Source: Triatoma infestans (Eukaryota; Arthropoda; Insecta; Hemiptera; Reduviidae). From it: a stretch of DNA of 64,000 nucleotides. The notes under the pieces were generated by a model. That model made no database searches. It was not told the origin of the DNA and worked only from the letters and a program-made list of their open reading frames with translations. Both the position numbers and the translations under genes were made by a program. The stretch lies in assembly GCA_011037195.1 (NCBI GenBank), contig JAAEAF010003567.1, forward strand, positions 62,001-126,000, read 5' to 3'. This document shows, piece after piece, positions 34,976 to 48,800 of the stretch. Within the stretch, counting starts at the first letter, position 1; each line of letters opens with the position of its first letter.

Positions 34976-35150
34976 AAGGGAAAGGGATTAGCTCAGTGGT
35001 TCGTGTCCAGCTGTGCTGCCCTTAGATTTTCTCTTCCTAGAAGCCTCTTCAGCTCAGTGACAGTGGACAGTGTTGGCTGTAATGAGAGAACACTGTCCCG
35101 AGGCCGGCGATGCACTGAGAAGGGCTCCGGGCGCCAATGCCCATACAAAA
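34976..35150 (+). mobile_element. SINE family 1, tRNA head shortened
   Basis: GGGATTAGCTCAGTGGTTCG runs directly into TGTCCAGCTGTGCTGCC, so about 30 bases between A box and B box are missing compared with 14.6 kb. The body (GAAGCCTCTTCAGCTCAGTG; GCACTGAGAAGGGCTCCGGG) is kept and an A-rich tail follows. The head deletion should abolish pol III transcription of this copy. Confidence 0.75.
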
Positions 35151-35382
35151 AAAAAACGAGAAAAAGGTCAAAATTGTTTGTTCGCCATTTCATTGTGACA
35201 CATTGTTTCTTTAAGGAGGTAAACAGGCATTCCTTGGCTTTTTTGTTTTTCTTCTGAATGATCCAGGGAATCGATCACTAAAGTTGGACTTTGTAAACCC
35301 ATGGCATCAATTAATTGTTATATTTGTTTTGTTTTTTTACCTATTCAGGACTTTTGTTTTTTCAGGAAAATTCCATCTAAAA

Positions 35383-36474
35383 ATGGCGTATCAGGTAATT
35401 GTAGAATATCGACCGAAAATAAGAGCATGCCAGTTCTTTGTTAAAGCTAAACTGAATGAAGAATCAATCGAAATTGTATTGAAAGATAATGTTGCATTAA
35501 TTTTATCCGGCCATAACACAACAGAAATAACATTTCCAGATTCTGTGCAACATATTGTTAACAGTGTCTCTGGATTAAACTTCATGGAGGATTTCATTTG
35601 TTTTAGAACTAGAACAAAACCCGACAAAATGTTTGGAACTTTTGAAAGAGAGCTGATTTTATCAAATGAAGAAGAATCCATACATAATTATGTGCCCCAT
35701 GTACAAGTTGGAAAAACAGTCAGAATTTTTTGTAGACATTGTTTATCTGCATTAACCAAAGAAGTTTGTTTTGAACGTAGGTTACCTTTGCCTTTATTTT
35801 CAAGTGCTGAAGACTACTTCTGTCATCACAAACTATCTACAGATGATTTACTAAATCCTAGATTAAAAGATTGTCTTTACGGTTTATACTTCTATAAAAT
35901 TAATCCTGCAGTATTCGAATGTGACATATTGGAGGAAAATATATTTGTCTGTCCAAATTGCTCTTCATGGTTGGGCATTTCATCACTTGGCTTTGTACAG
36001 TTGTGGAATTCAACAACAATCCTAAATGATTGTTCACCAATGGCAAGTGATGATAATGTAGCACTGCAGGATTTTTTGAATTTAATAGAAATGGCAACTT
36101 CCGAAAAACATGCAGGATGTAAAACTAACAAATTAATATTATACTGCACAGGTGTGACAAATGTTTCCACTGATCAATACCTTCTCATTTGGATTATGGA
36201 AAAAAAATTAAACATTTTCACTAGTAGTGGCCCAGTATCTGATGGAATCAAACTAAATCATGATAAAGTTTGTAAAGTGTTATATTTATTCGAAAATCAT
36301 AAAAGTGATAAAGTGAAAGAATGGCTGAATTTTAATGAGGCCAATTGTGTTCCAATATCAAAAAACATGTTTGTCGAAGGGCATGAACATTTAAAACGCA
36401 TGTCTCTTAATGTACCTACAAAATTTAGAAATGCTAACGATATGTATGTATCTTACATAGGAAATTTGAAATAA
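35383..36474 (+). CDS. UBE3D: E3 ubiquitin-protein ligase UBE3D-like (HECT-like, E2-binding)
   Basis: Probable ubiquitin ligase of the small E2-binding HECT-like family. Coding part in one exon, 363 aa from the ATG at 35383 (MAYQVIVEYRP). Just upstream, TTTTTTCAG at 35357-35365 is a good splice acceptor, so a 5' UTR exon probably lies upstream; the frame's earlier in-frame Met (35284) would sit in the intron. Three Cys/His clusters fit a zinc-stabilised fold: FCRHC, YFCHHK and FVCPNCSSWLG. The C-terminal words LYLFENHKSDKVKEWLN match the family's conserved end. It follows DCPS in the same direction, 733 bp after its stop. An AATAAA overlaps the stop codon region. The family assignment rests on recalled motif similarity. 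Confidence 0.8.
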   Translation: MAYQVIVEYRPKIRACQFFVKAKLNEESIEIVLKDNVALILSGHNTTEITFPDSVQHIVNSVSGLNFMEDFICFRTRTKPDKMFGTFERELILSNEEESIHNYVPHVQVGKTVRIFCRHCLSALTKEVCFERRLPLPLFSSAEDYFCHHKLSTDDLLNPRLKDCLYGLYFYKINPAVFECDILEENIFVCPNCSSWLGISSLGFVQLWNSTTILNDCSPMASDDNVALQDFLNLIEMATSEKHAGCKTNKLILYCTGVTNVSTDQYLLIWIMEKKLNIFTSSGPVSDGIKLNHDKVCKVLYLFENHKSDKVKEWLNFNEANCVPISKNMFVEGHEHLKRMSLNVPTKFRNANDMYVSYIGNLK

Positions 36475-36843
36475 ATATTTGATTTTGAAAAAAAAGACTA
36501 TTATTAAATTATTATTAATATTACATGCAAATAATTGTACTATTATTTAACTTACAAATTAAAAAAAATTACATATATTCTTGAATAGCTTATTAGTTCA
36601 CACCAATTTGGAACTAAAAAAAAAAAATAAATATATAAAAACTGTGTGTCACTCTATCATAACTATAAATTATGTCATAAACATAAAAACAATTTGTATA
36701 ATTTGTAAAATCTTTTTTACAGAATCTAGGGCTTAATTCAAAATTAGCCTTAAGTATTTTCTTAAACCTACAATATAAAGAAGTAAGTCACAAATTGTAG
36801 GTACGTAATTGCAAGTGTTTACATCTGGAATGTGTGTATACTT

Positions 36844-39800
36844 TTATTTTGATGGAGGAGGCTGGGAAGTGTTAGTCTGACCAGCTGCAGCTGCGTTTTG
36901 GGATTGATACCAATTCTGCCAGTTCTGAAATAGAAAAGAGAACGTAAAAAATCTAGTATTTATTATAAAAAGTGATGTTCCCATATTGCAATATTTATCA
37001 ATCAATTGCAGTGCTTTCTTCAACCGTAATTTCTGTCACTTTTTCAACACTTTTAACTAGGCCTTAACATCAAAAAAGTGGTTTCATACTTATTCAAATA
37101 AAAGTGGTTGATATGTATGCAAGTTGAAGAAAAGTCTGCGTTATTCTTCAAAGTTTTGATGAAAAACGCAAAAATTGGAAATTTTCTTAAATGATGCTGA
37201 TCCTGTTTTTTTTTTTTTGTAATACTTCAAGTTTTTTATTTCCAAAAATCGGTATTTTACCGTACAGCAGCAAAAGGAGGTATTTATAGGAAACTTGTAG
37301 AAATATCAATCCCAATTGATAACAAAGCATTTATTTTATCAAATTAATGGAAATCGACGAAGCCGTTAGTAAAGCAATCATGATTACAAAAAAAAAGTCA
37401 GTATATCGGCACTTAATACAGATTCTATGTGGAACCGCTAGTAGTCATTAAACGAAAATCAAATTGGAACGTTTTATTATTAATGTTACTTTTTCACAGA
37501 GAAAGAAATCAATTTATAAAATCTTACTCGATGAACGTAATTCTTTCTTTTCTGCATATAAAAAAAAGGAAAAATTCAAATGTGAAACACATGACTTCCT
37601 GTTGTTGCACTTTTCAAGTTTTCTTGGAACACATTTTGTTCAAACGTGAATTTCACAAAGGATTTACACTTAATGCATACGTGGGTGAAACCATACCATT
37701 TTAATGATATCTTAATAAGAGTAAACAGTAACTTAAGAAATACCCATATATTTCAAAAAGAAATTATAAAATCCGGAGTGATATATCTAGACTATCTTCA
37801 AGATGCATTTAACAAATTTCATTCAAACTATAGCACTGGTCAAAAAGCACATGGAAAGCGAGTCCCAGCGTAAAAACCGCTCTCTAAAAACTGTTCAAAT
37901 AAAAATAGCAAACCCTTATACTAGAGAAAGTGTGCAAAGTTTGCTGAGGAGCTCGTCCGAGCTTTTTTCGAGGAGTTAGGGAAACAAATAAAAAAGAAAC
38001 AGGAGTGCTTTCAGTTGATGTACTGGAATGTTTTTATGTTATGCTATTCACACATTGACAAACAAACAGACCATTCTCTAAAAACAATTTATTTCGTAAT
38101 CAAATGACCTTAAAAACTCAATTAAAAAAAATTGACGGGTAACAATTTGTTAAAATATGTATGACCGTTGAAAATTCAGGTTCAGTAATTAAGTATTACA
38201 ATACCTCTTCTTAGTAAAATTAAAAAACCCTAACGATTTACCTGGCCCCAATTTTGATACCCAGGATAACCATATTGCCAGTTACCGTAACCAGCAGCCT
38301 GGCTGTAACCTTGTTGATTGTATCCTTGACTGTATGTTTGGTTATAACCTAGAAACAAAAAGTAAAGGAATATTAAACATTTTTTCTGATTTAAAATTAT
38401 ACTACAAACTTATAGAATGTTTACAGTACCTTTCCATCCCTGCTGGTAGTTGCCCCACTGTTGCTGTTGCTGAGGATTTCCCCAGGGCTGTTGGGTACCC
38501 CAAGATCCACCGCCACCTGCTGCTGCCATCTGTCCTTGACCCTGTCCCCCTCCGGACTGATACTGTCCCCACTGGCTGTTAGACTGGGGATTAGCAGAGG
38601 AGATTGTGCCCCCTGATGAACCTGAGTTGAGATTTCCACCACCTCCGCCTCCTCCAGAGCCACCACCACCTTGGCCCCCTCGTTTGTTCCAATTATCTCG
38701 TCCGCTGTCTCTATTTGAATAATTACCTCCTCCGCCTTGCCTTCCACCATCACGGCCACCGCCGCCTCCACCACCTCCTCCCCTCCCTCTATTTCTATCT
38801 CCGCCAAAATTGCCTCCTCTTGAATTTCTATCTAAATCATAATCCCTATTGCCTCCTCTGTTACCACCTTGATTACCGCCTCTCCAACCGCCACCTCCTC
38901 GGTCACCACCAGTACCACCACCTTGTCTATATCCTCCTCCTCCTCCACCTCCGCTTCCACCATGGTTCCTAAAATAAAAATTTGGTATGAAACACAAGTC
39001 TAACCATTTCAACGGAATGAATACAAAAGAAATATTCCTCTCGATACCCTCATACAGTCTATGATGAATGCTCTTACCTTACAACCAGGTTGGTAAATAA
39101 TTTTACAAAATGAGTCTTCTGTATGACCAATTTGTTTTAAACCAGAGTTTTAAAAAGTTGAACAAAATTTAACCAAGTAAAAAAAAGGTTCATTCTGCCG
39201 CCGAGAATGTTATAAAATATGTGAGGAGGTTTGAATGAACGGTCTGCTCAATTTTATTTCAAACATTTAAGAAGCAGAACCAATCTTCCAAAAAGAAAAA
39301 CAGTCACATTGTCAGTTATCAATGATTAATGAGGAACTTTATTGAAACGACAAAAAATGACAGGTACCATTTCTAAGAATTTGCCGAATTTTTAAAATTT
39401 AATTGTCATTTTTAATATGGTTAGCCACAGAAAAGCTTAAGCAGAGCCTGCTAAGAATCTACAGAATAAGAAATTAATTCTCGTCTGAACTTGGCTCCCC
39501 ACACTTTTCATAACAGAAAAGATAAAAGAACATTATAGGTAAATGTTTCAATGACATTTTTAGAAATATGCCGGACCCCCTTCAATTGATACTAGTTTCT
39601 TTAATAGATACAAGAAACTCATTCCCATTTAGTGCTATAATGTTTTTTGTGTAAGCGAACCGATTTTCTTTAAACTCGGAATTCTAGCATCATAATTAGA
39701 TTCTAGCATGCTAATACAGATAACAGAATGGTATAATAAACTGAAATGGCACTTTAGAGTAAAAAACCCACCATTCCCACAAAACTCACTTGATTTTCCC

Positions 39801-42800
39801 AGACAAAAATTTCAAATAAGTCATACAACTACATATATGTATGTATACACACAGTATACACATATATGTATGTATACAGTAATCATATAATGTGTTCAGT
39901 GAATGCAAAATTGAAAGAAAATACTCGCAGCTGGAGCCGTCTTCCAGAAAATCGTGAAAAACTGAAAATAGTAACACTCAGTAAAGTGGATACCTCCAGC
40001 TGACAGATTTTGATCAAAACTTAATTCGGTGTCGATACGCTGACACCAAATTAATAAACAAATTTGAACTTTCTGCGATTTTTTTTTTTTTTTTTTTTTA
40101 TTTAGGTATGCTGACCGATACCAATACACAAGAAGTTTCGTAGCCTATCACAGACTACCCAGACGCAAGAACAGTTTTATGGACACTACATCAAATTTAT
40201 AAAAAGTATTGATTTTAAAGATTTCAAATTTACTTTCTCAAATTAAAACTAATTTTTCATATTGTCATCTTTGAAAGTTTATTCCTGAAATTATGGTAAT
40301 TATTTTTGTTACTTTTCCGTTATTATTTATGGTTTTCTTTATATAATAATATTCATAGTGCATGCATCAATTAACTCTAGTGTTTTCACCAGGAGTAAAC
40401 TAGTTACTTTCACCAGGAAAAAAACATAACACACATAGTAAAAGAGTAAGACCAATTTCTAAAATCCACTGATTTGATCTCAGGGGAAGTGAAAATGATT
40501 ATTTCCAGCGAAAACTGGATAACGAAAATTTGACACGATCGCATTACTTCCTCTTTCTGGAATTAAGAAGTATATTACAATTATAATTGGCAAATTTTCA
40601 ATGTATACTAGAAATTTTTTCGACTTTTATTCCCTACAAATATAAGGGTTGGAATTACACTTGTTTATCTTGCATCACCCTATATATATATATCCACCCC
40701 ACTTACAACGCTTTGTAATTTAACTCATGAGTACTCAAGAACCCCTAAAATAAATTTTTGAAGAAAAAATATTTCAAGAAAAATGATGATAGATTTATAC
40801 ACTGTGCAGTTAGCATTTTAAGTTTAAAGAGAATCGTTGGAAAATCAGCATGATCCTGAAGAAGCCTATTACAAAATGAAAGAAATTACTGACGCGGTTT
40901 CAACCGAGAGACCAAGTGTTTTGAAAAAAAGAAAAGATATTTCCAAGCTGAGTAGTACCTATTGTCTCTCCATCTATCAGCTGCTCCTCGTGGCGGCCAG
41001 CCACCTCTTCCTCCTCCACCGCCATGTCCTCCTCCTCCTCCACCACCGCCGCCGCCACCACCACCACCACCGGGTGGTCCTCCTATAGAAAAAAGTTACA
41101 ATTAGAAAATTATAATCAAAATAAATTAAAATTTAAATAATGAATACCCGAACATATTATAAATAAACAAAGTTTATGACCTCTCGTCACTCTAAGAGAT
41201 TCGGCCAGTGAATTAACGATCGCTTTTATAAAGAATTTTGGCGCAGTGTTCCTTTATGCGAGAATTCATTACCCAAAAAATGTTGCCAAACAAATGCTGA
41301 AAAATTTTCTAAGAAAATTTTTAAGTAAGTACATAACATTTGCATTCCAAGTTAAACAAATACTCCTCATTTTAATTTGTATCCAAAGATTAATGGATAA
41401 AATTTTAATTGTCTTAAATAAAAATATTCCGTAAGGAATAAAAAAAACAATATTTAAATATAAAAGACAATATTTTCATACTGAAATTGCAGTTTTCAAA
41501 AAATTGCCAATCCAAAATGGATTATTTATAACCGTGAACTGGTTTGTACCAGATTATTAATAATTACACTTAAGTCATCTAGAACGGACTGCATTCCTCT
41601 CTCGTTTTGTGGTGGTTTCTGGCATGTGTGCTGCTTTTTAAAAATTCACTTCTGTCATCTGCTGGACTCACGTCCTCATGTGGCTCTCTCCTTTCTTAAT
41701 TTCACTTTAAACATTATGTATGTTATATGATCTTTAGATGCCCAATTTTTGTGTCTTTTATTTATTTAGTTAGTTTTATTATGATAACTTTTATTTTTAA
41801 ATCTCGCTTTCAATTAAGTTGGTTCTAGAAAAATATTCTTAATTTTAAACCACCTGAGCTGTCCGGATCCAGGAGCGTGAGCTTTCACATGTTCAAGGAG
41901 TGCATGCTATCTTCAACTGTTCCTCTATTCCAGCCTCCTTCCAAGCAAGTCCCCTATTGTTGGTCATGGCTCTAAGCCCTGTAAAAGTCTTTTGGGTGGG
42001 GATACCATAACAAAAAAAAAATGATACAATAAACCTCTATTCAATCTAATGGTATAAGCCAAAAGCTGGTAAAAAATGAATAGTATCTTTGACGACATAC
42101 AAAAGTAAATTCATACTGTTTTCAGGACGACCCTAGTGTTTTCTCCACATTGTCTTATATAGTTTACAGCAAAATGTAAACTCTAAATCCTTCTTTTGTT
42201 AATATAAATTGAAAAAAAAGAAGGTTATTATTTAAGTAAATGCTAGCATTGATCGTTGTACAGAGAGATACGGTTTTTTTCAGTATGTTTCTTGAGCATT
42301 ATGTAAATGCTTGAAATGCACATTTCACTATACACTGGTAATGTGATATTAGTTCAAAACGAACTAAAGAAGCATTCTTCCAAAGAAAAAATAATTACTA
42401 GCTGTGACTCAGATTTAAGTCATATCATGACTTTTCTGGAATCCTGTTTTCGAAATATTATTATACAATCTTTCATTGTTTACTTCATGAAATATAATAA
42501 AAAAAAAAATTTAAAAACAAAAAAATCATTTAGGATTATATTGATTATATAACACACTATACTGACTCCTAAATGGTGAAGAAGGTGGCGGTCCACGTCT
42601 GAATCCATCGTGCCTCTGGCCACCTGCCCCTCCGCCACCATGATGCTGTTGGTGACCGCCTCCATGTCCGAAATCTCCTCTGAACCTCTTTACATTAGGC
42701 CCGTTACTACCACGACCACCTCCGCTTCCACTACCGCCTCCGCCGCTGCCACCACCACCCATTGGACCTTTTCGTGCAAAACCAGCAGCAGCTGCCTCTT

Positions 42801-45800
42801 TATTGTACTTATGAACCAATGATCTCGCCTCATTCTCCTCCAATTCAGCGTAAATAATTTCAGAGAACAAGCTCTTGTCAGGCAGAACAAAGTTGGCTGT
42901 TGAAAAAAAAACAAAAAAAAGGAATCAGTTTGCCATCTTTATAAGACAAGAAAACATTTGACTTAATAAAAATAAAATAAATTAGACAAAAAATAAAATG
43001 AAAGATGTAGGCTTTCAAGTAAAAAAAAAAAAAAAACTCATGCGAGACTTATGGAAATGTAGAAGGGCGCGACAAGGATTGTGGGGGGTAGAGAGTAAAA
43101 AGTTAAGAATAAACAACGTGCTATGTAAGTATACATGCCTGGTCAAAAACTTAATTAAAATATTAAAACAACTTTCTTTTTTTGAGGTATATCGTAATCC
43201 TTTTGTTACCTTTCATTTCCATAACGGCATTTTCGGGTACATCTTTTTTTTCTTGCTGGGCCTGTTTTTGAGTCCTTGTCTTGAACTCTTCATCTGTAGG
43301 TACTATTACGACAGCCTTCCTGATGAAACCCTCAAAATTGCGCATTTTGCGCCTTTGGGCAGCCGGATAAACATTTGTCTGTGTATGTAAGACATTACGT
43401 CAAATAGCTTTAATTAAATTGAATTATTCCAGATTTTTTTTTTCTTTTTTTTCATTTAATTTTTTAAATTGTCCAAAAATTGGTATCAATAAAAACTAAA
43501 CTTAAAAAATATTCTTACCATTAATACTTACGATGACTGCTTCCTCTCTAGAAGTATTAATTGCATTAATTCTAACTTAATATTAACTTAGTGTGTAACA
43601 TTTAATAATATAATAACAAATGTCTCAAATGATTTCAAAATTTAGGTAAATATTTAACCCAAATTTCCTCTGGATCATAACCTCTTATCACTTTTATAAG
43701 TACGAAAAATATATTGTTTTAAAACATTATGAAAAGAATATTTAATGGACACCTTTTGTTAATATTCTTGCCTTCCTTGGATGTAAGAAAAGAAAACTAG
43801 TTTTATTAGACCCTCTTTTAGTAAATGAAAAGTTATACTTGCAGTATACATATCTTCCTTACATGTTAACATCAGTAAATATGTGTGTGAATACTTGCCA
43901 ATCAGCAATAAATATTGTATCATTACCTTTCCACTCACATTCTCAATTATCCATGTAATTTATTTAAATTAATGATCCATATAGGTTACATGTTGAAATT
44001 AAAATCAGAATATAAAAAAAAATCTCTTCTCACATTTTCTTTTTTTTTCCTGTTTTATAGCTTATATGTATAAAAATGAAAATTATATTGATCAAATTTA
44101 CTAAAGTGAAAAATATTCTTTTATTTAAACTTACGAATAACTTACTCACAACACTCACCTTTCATTAGATGCTCACAGCAATTTTGTTGTTCACCATAAC
44201 AGTGGTTAACAAATTTATATATAAAAGAAAAATTGACTTACCAAAACAAAAAGAATGATAGGAATTCCTAATGAACGCCCCTGCAAAGTTTTTCACTTAC
44301 CTTTTCTTTTCATTGGAATAACTCCTTTAATGATGGATTGTTTAAAGAGCCGACGCAATATTTAATTTTTTGGCGCATACTATGCTAAGGTTCATTAGCA
44401 CCTATTTCATTTATATGAAATTGATTGCTAACATAACGATTTAACAACATTAATCGCAATAACTGCCAATAATTTATTTTTGCGTTGACTCTTTTCCTAA
44501 TTTTTTTTTTTTTAATTATAAAGAAATAAGTTAAAAACTTGAATTTATACCCGAATGACCTCTTTAACTTAGATTTATTTTATTTTTATTCCATTTTAAG
44601 TTACACGGTAACAAACAAAAGCAAGATATTCGAGGAGTGATTTATTTGACCAGAGGATATTTGAAATTCCTATTATCTAACTATTCAGTTTGAAATAATA
44701 TATTCTTAGCTTTATAGGTAAACCAAGGCACTTAACACAAAACACAATATAAGTACCAAACCTGATTTTGGATATTTAATATGACATGCTCGAAATTTCG
44801 CCTTTAAAAAGAATTTATATAAGATAAACTTCTTTGCATGCAGAGCAATAAGCTGTTTTTAGATAATAAATGACGGTATCAATGTGACTATATTTGTTAA
44901 GTTGTGTAAAACACTTGCTTTCTGTTACTACAATACACTTAAACTTTATTTATTTTTTTTCTTATTTGAACTAATTACTTAATATTTAAATTATTATCCT
45001 TAATACTGGGTGATGGGATTCTGAGCATACTTAACGGTACTTATTTTCCATTTGCGTTTTCATCTGAACAAAAAATTGAATAAGAATTTTGGCCTACTCT
45101 ACTTTCAAACTGCAATTAGAACAAAATTTACCGAAATTAGAAAATACCATTTTATGATAGTATGTGGCAAAATAATATTTTATTTTTTTATTGCTAGCAT
45201 TCATTGTTAATATTTAATAATACTCCATATTTTATACTAGTGGAACTAATATTAAATAACTGGATTTAAAACAGCAGCACTTCAGAAGAAAAAACCTGAG
45301 GTCACAGCATCTTATGATCTCCCAAAAATCAATTTCCCCGAAACATTTATCACTTCAATAGAGGAAACCTGACGACACAGTATCTTATGATCCCCCCAAA
45401 AATTTACCCGAAACATTTTTAACATATATGTGACAGATACATCAGCCACTTTTACGGGAAAATTGGGAATAATTAAAATATAAATTTAATATAATCATGT
45501 ATCCAGTTGGCGTATTTTAAGAAAAAATTAATATTCCTCTTTAAAAACAAAGCGGAATATCAAATTTAGGGTTTCCTGCAATTTTTCGTTTTTGAAATAT
45601 TCTGATTTATTTTTATTTTTTTTGCATTGTATGGATCCATTCCTATGATTATATTTTTTTTTAGGGGCTAATATAACGTTTATTTCTGGTAAAAATTCTA
45701 TTTTCAAAATTTGACACAATCGCAAGACTTTCCAACTGTTTTGATAGAATCCTTCGTGTCTGTTCTTCTCGTGCTACCTAAACGGATTATAAACTTGGAG

Positions 45801-48800
45801 CTTCCTATAATTAAGAGACAACATAAAGAGAAAGTAAAAACGGACTAGTTTTAAATAACAGTGTTTTTTTTTTGTTTATAAAACTACCGTTTAAAAAAAA
45901 AAAAAAAACATGTTTATGAGGAAGGATTTGTTATTCCTACCTCTTTACTGCTATACGGGGAGGAAATAATGCGATCAATTTTTGAAAACAAGAGGTTTTA
46001 CCAGATATTTATGTTCTGTGGTTTCTTAAGGATAGAAAAAATGTTTTTAGCAAATAGTCTCCCTCTTCAGCTATGTAGTGAAAAAAAAACATCCCAATAA
46101 ACAACAAATTATTATAGGTAGCTTTAACTTTATAATCCATTTCTGGTATCACGAGAAGAACGACCCGAAGGATTCTATCAAGTTCCGTCACCTTTCTCAA
46201 CAATTTTTGCAACTTGGTGCCATTATCTCGAACGCCTCCAACGATCTTCATTAAATTGTGCACATAAAGGCCAGATTTGTTTACTTTCCTACGGTTTTAT
46301 TTTAAACATTTTTCTGGGGGAAATAGTGAGGGTTGGGGAGGGGGCAGTTACGTTGAGCTTTCCCTTGAAGAGCTTTTTCAGTTGTTGCGTCTATTTTGTT
46401 ATATAATAAAGTACATTAAATATATGTTTCAATTCCAAGTATGAAGGATATTAGTTAATGGAATTGCGTCTTAAACGCAACAGAGATTCCTGGGATCTTC
46501 GAAATTTATTCGTACCCGGCTCCAACGATTTTTCTTAAACAAACGCAACGATTTTTTTCTCAAAATTTTATTAATTCTCATAACGTTACGCTCATCTATT
46601 AAAAGTTAACCTGAATTGTTGGTGTTAAATAGAACCGCTACTTAGATTCCAACATACCTAGAAACTTTGTCCTAAATACCAATAAGTAGAATTAACGTTG
46701 GTCCACAACTACTTATTCGCATGTTTAATATAATGAATGAGCAAATTAAACGTTTAATAAGAATTCAAGTTCAAAGAAATACCGCCCTTCTAATATACAG
46801 ATTCGGACATTATTTTCATAATAATTTTTACCTCATTGTTCAACTTGTCTGTCAGCCATAATCCTATAAATATCTTAAAATTATATTTTCAGGAAGAGAG
46901 AGTGAAATAAGTATTTCACATCAGATTCTTTCTTCTTTTTTTCTGTTCGCTTTATTTAAATAAAATAAAATGTTAAGCTCAAGTTTTTCGAAATTTCACA
47001 ACTTGACCCGTTTTGATCCATTCTTAAATTTTCTAACCAAAAAATTCTTGAAAGTCCGCTAACAAGGCACCTCTGCGCTTTAATTAGTGCACCTAACGAA
47101 GGTAGAGGTAATTGTCCTCACCAAAATTTCTCTACATGCGTTTTTGTGATTTTATTAAGGCCACTAACACATGACTATCACACTCAAACTGAATAAGAAT
47201 TTTGCGATATATCTACTTATTTATAATGCTCTATAAAATGAAAAAATGAAATTGAACTTAATTTGAATATATTTCCCCGTTTTAATTTATCATTTTGTTT
47301 TATGTATCTTCAAAAATATTTATAAATGAGTAGTTTTGATGCGATTAAAAACGGTTTATTACACAGCTCTACGGGATGAGAGAATTCCTATTTGGGCGTA
47401 TAATTATACTGTAGGATGGGGAACAGTGCGCATTATCTTCTCCTTGTTTATTTATAACTTTGTTAGAATTTTAGGAAGTCGACCTTTTAATCCTGAAAGT
47501 TGATTAATAATTACGTTCTAAATCTAGGTTTCGAGTGTCATGTTTTACTGAATAGTCACAAACATCGTGGGTACAAAAAAAAAATAACGGAAAATATTCT
47601 GCACTTATAATTTAACACTATGGGTCCTTACCCAAGGCAATGGGGGCATTTTACGGAAAAATAGCACCCAAATCTATTATAATACCAAGTATCCTATTCC
47701 TCCACTGCAATATGATTCACTTTTAAAATAATTACTGACTGAATAAATTATTTGAACATATTTTTAGACAAATTTTTGAATCGGACTTAAGAGAAATTTC
47801 TTCTTGACTTCTACGAATCTCTTTTTTAAATCTTTTGAGATTTAAAAAAGTAAACAAAATTGAAACCTAAAAAAAACTTATCGATAGTCTTCAAATAATA
47901 TTTCTATGTTTATTACTAAAATCTATAAATCATTAAACTTGAAAATATACAATCATCTTATTAATCAGAAAAAAGTCTCTAATTTAAGACAGAGACTACT
48001 TCTGTTGAAATATCGTGATCAAATATATATATATATATAAATATTTTTTCTTGCAGATGAAATTTTGATGATTCCCAGAAAAGATTATTGTAATCGTAAA
48101 ACATGAAAGAGATCATTTTCGGTTGGCACTTTTAAGTGATACTTCTTAGAACTAAGATATTATAAAATACTCTTAAAACTATATTAAAAATAGTAAAATG
48201 TAAAGAAAGACAATTCGGGTATAAATTCAAGATATACTGGCGTTTATAGAATCTATATTACCTGATCTAAAATAAAATTTCTCCTTCTATGGGCACCAAT
48301 ATCCATAAGTTTGTTGAGACATTTCGTACATTTATCGATAAGTATATCCCAACGTCCGCTGTAGTTGGCTTTTCTTGGCAAACCCATAACCTATACAAAA
48401 AGCAATAACTTCAATTAATTTAAGACATCTAAGTTTGTTTACTATTAATAAATGTGTAAGAGGCACCTTCCTCTGAATGTAAAGGATATTAAGTTAAATT
48501 ATAAATGTCGATAAAGATCAAATTATTATATAATCATATATTGGTAATAATTATGAATGTTGAGTTTTATAAAAATAAAATGATTTTTTTTTTTTTTTAC
48601 AAATGTAAAACAATTCGCTGTATAACACTCATACGACTTTCTCTTACCGCTGCTTACATAACCCCCTCACCTAAAATTTCTAATAAGCTTTCCCGGGAAA
48701 AGTTTCCAAGAAAAGTGTCAAGTCTCTTGTATAAAGTTAGGGTATCCAAATTTAATGAAATCAGTCGTTTTTTTTTATGAAGAAAATAGCAATAAAATAA

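Noticed and set aside
37429..37873. Small gene in the last hnRNP U-like intron
   Set aside because: Overlapping low-complexity frames, no domain, no conserved splice context.
38410..39012. Stand-alone glycine-rich protein gene on the minus strand
   Set aside because: It is the RGG exon (38968-38430) of the hnRNP U-like gene; splice phases on both sides fit exactly.
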